Below, piece by piece: positions 6,591 through 7,905 of a stretch of 7,905 nucleotides of DNA. The position numbers were made by a program, and so were the translations under genes. Every line of letters begins with the position of its first letter. Within the stretch, counting starts at the first letter, position 1. The notes under the pieces are model-generated. The model did no database searches and was not told where the DNA came from. It saw only the letters and a list, made by a program, of their open reading frames with translations. The DNA is taken from assembly GCA_934869045.1 (NCBI GenBank), contig CAKXAF010000063.1:2694-10598 (forward strand), given 5' to 3'. This DNA is from an uncultured Nitrososphaerota archaeon (GTDB lineage Bacteria; Bacillota; Clostridia; Oscillospirales; Ruminococcaceae).

Positions 6591-7523
6591 ATGGCACCTG
6601 CTAAAACAGGAAAAAAATCTCTATGGGGACAGATTCAGAAGCACCGATGGGTGTATTTCTTTTTGCTGCCAGGCATTTTATATCTGATCATATTCAGCTA
6701 TGTTCCAATGTATGGACTGACTTTGGCGTTTAAGGATTTTAAAATCAGCGCGGGAATCCTTGGAAGCCCCTGGTCCCAGCCGCTATATAAAAATTTTGTT
6801 ACGATGATTGGCCAAAAGTCCTTTTGGGGGGCCTTTTTTAACACGTTCCGAATGGGATTCTGGTACATCCTGACCGGATTTCCAGGGCCGATTATTCTGG
6901 CGCTCCTTTTAAACGAATTGAAGGGAACCCGCTATAAAAAGGTGCTGCAGACGGTTTATACATTCCCGAATTTTCTCTCCTGGGTCATTATCGGCGGATT
7001 GATGACCACTCTGTTTTCTTCAGAAGGTTTCATCAACATGATTATCCGGATGTGCGGTGGAGAAACGTACAATTTTTTGACTGACACGGATTTGATTCGT
7101 CCTCTTCTCTATGCTACGAATGTCTGGAAAGGGGCGGGGTGGAGCGCGATTTTATATCTGGCGGCTATGGCCGGCATCAGTCCGGAGCTTTATGAAGCAG
7201 CTGAGGTTGACGGTGCTAATCGTTTCCACAAAATGCTGTATATTACCTGGCCGGGGGTCAGGCCCACCGCAGTCATTCTGCTCATCCTTGCATTCGGCGG
7301 CATTATGAATAACGGCTTTGATCAGATCTTGAACATGGTAAACCCCGTCGTACAGGATGCGGCCGAAAACATGGATACTTACATTTACCGCAAAACATTT
7401 CAGGACAAGCCCAATTACGGATTCAGCACCGCTATGGGCCTTGCAAAATCAGTCATTAACTTTGTGTTTCTTTTAGCTGCAAATAAAATTGCAAAACTTT
7501 TAGGGGAAGGTGGTGTAATGTAA
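6591..7523 (+). CDS. ABC sugar importer permease, LplB type
   Basis: Inner-membrane permease of 310 residues, the usual length for the LplB-type subunit of carbohydrate ABC importers (binding-protein-dependent transport, MalF side). The first membrane segment spans about 20-41 (FFLLPGILYLIIFSYVPMYG). Further hydrophobic segments lie near 86-108, 126-142, 180-195, 225-240 and 285-303. The cytoplasmic EAA loop, which docks on the ATPase, is at about 199-225 (LYEAAEVDGANRFHKMLYIT). It is first in a plus-strand operon, and its TAA overlaps the next start by one base. In this family the importer usually uses a shared ATPase encoded elsewhere and a lipoprotein binding protein encoded next to the permeases. 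Oligosaccharides or modified sugars are typical cargo; the actual substrate cannot be told from the sequence. Confidence 0.93.
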   Translation: MAPAKTGKKSLWGQIQKHRWVYFFLLPGILYLIIFSYVPMYGLTLAFKDFKISAGILGSPWSQPLYKNFVTMIGQKSFWGAFFNTFRMGFWYILTGFPGPIILALLLNELKGTRYKKVLQTVYTFPNFLSWVIIGGLMTTLFSSEGFINMIIRMCGGETYNFLTDTDLIRPLLYATNVWKGAGWSAILYLAAMAGISPELYEAAEVDGANRFHKMLYITWPGVRPTAVILLILAFGGIMNNGFDQILNMVNPVVQDAAENMDTYIYRKTFQDKPNYGFSTAMGLAKSVINFVFLLAANKIAKLLGEGGVM

Positions 7524-7905
7524 TGAAACAGAAGAGAACAAAGAAGATTGAGACCTTTGACATTATCAATATTTGTATTCTGACTGTGCTGATGTTTGTC
7601 GTGCTGATTCCGTTTTATCTAACGATTGTCCAGTCTTTTATGACCCAGCAGGAATACATCATGAACGGTAACACACTTTGGCCCACAGAACCCACGCTGG
7701 GGAATTACCGCGATATTTTTGTTGGCTCCACCATGATTCGCTCTTTCTGGAACAGCGTATTTTACACCGTTGTGGGCGTAATTTTCAGTATGGTTATTAC
7801 GACAACGCTGGCATACGGTCTATCGAAAAAAGGATATCCTGGACGCGGCTTTTTTCAGAACATGGTCATTTTCACCATGTATTTCAGCGGCGGCCTGATT
7901 CCGTT
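7523..7905 (+). CDS. ABC sugar importer permease, YtcP/AraQ type (cut by the window end)
   Basis: The first 127 codons of the partner permease (MalG side). It starts with ATG at 7523, overlapping the previous stop as TAATG, and is translated from an AGGGGAAGG element (7502-7510) inside the upstream gene. A basic N-terminus (MKQKRTKKIE) precedes TM1 at about 13-37 (LTVLMFVVLIPFYLTIVQSF). The external segment includes PTEPTLGNYRDIF. The transport domain begins near SFWNSVFYTVVGVIF, with AYGLSKKGYPGRGFF after TM2. Full family members are about 290-300 residues, so the EAA loop and C-terminus lie outside the window. It forms the heterodimeric channel with the first permease. Confidence 0.9.
   Translation, partial: MKQKRTKKIETFDIINICILTVLMFVVLIPFYLTIVQSFMTQQEYIMNGNTLWPTEPTLGNYRDIFVGSTMIRSFWNSVFYTVVGVIFSMVITTTLAYGLSKKGYPGRGFFQNMVIFTMYFSGGLIP

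Noticed and set aside
1..7905. CRISPR arrays, tRNA or rRNA genes, insertion sequences, riboswitch-like leaders
   Set aside because: No spaced repeat array, tRNA-like or rRNA sequence, transposase with terminal repeats, or recognisable riboswitch core was seen.

Overview
The window is a regulatory and uptake locus from a low-to-moderate-GC Bacillota bacterium, probably a member of the Clostridia. That assignment rests on strong AGGAGG-type ribosome binding sites, the YesM/YesN style of two-component system, and LplB/YtcP-type sugar permeases. The genus cannot be read from the sequence. It holds six protein genes: five complete and one cut by the right edge.

Left part (26-3140, minus strand): a histidine kinase (HK1) is followed by an AraC-type response regulator (RR1). 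The two genes overlap by 23 bp. A good sigma-A-like promoter lies about 100 bp upstream of the kinase, and a perfect 11-bp inverted repeat sits across its -10 box and likely start point.

Middle gap (3009-3546): besides that promoter, this 538-bp gap holds three perfect inverted repeats. One, at 3418-3453, looks like the terminator of the operon to its right. The gap also holds a stretch at about 3240-3450 that reads as protein-like pieces in three different frames and may be a decayed gene.

Right-centre (3547-6421, minus strand): a second pair in the opposite gene order, response regulator first (RR2, GTG start) and kinase second (HK2), overlapping by 8 bp.

Right end (6591-7905, plus strand): two ABC-importer permeases of the LplB and YtcP type, joined by a 1-bp overlap. 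The second runs off the window. A substrate-binding lipoprotein gene would be expected just beyond the edge but is not seen. The 169-bp gap at 6422-6590 separates them from RR2 and contains face-to-face promoter candidates sharing a palindrome.

How it works together (inference): in this family the membrane kinase senses an extracellular carbohydrate, or a loaded binding protein, through its Cache-like domain. It then phosphorylates the cytoplasmic AraC-type regulator, which activates nearby oligosaccharide uptake and degradation genes. RR2/HK2, transcribed divergently from the permeases, is the likelier direct controller of the importer. HK1/RR1 may be a second input to the same or a neighbouring locus. 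The parts are familiar, and I see no clearly new system. The most notable points are the promoter architecture, the altered ATP-site motif of HK1, and the overlapping ATG/GTG start of RR2.
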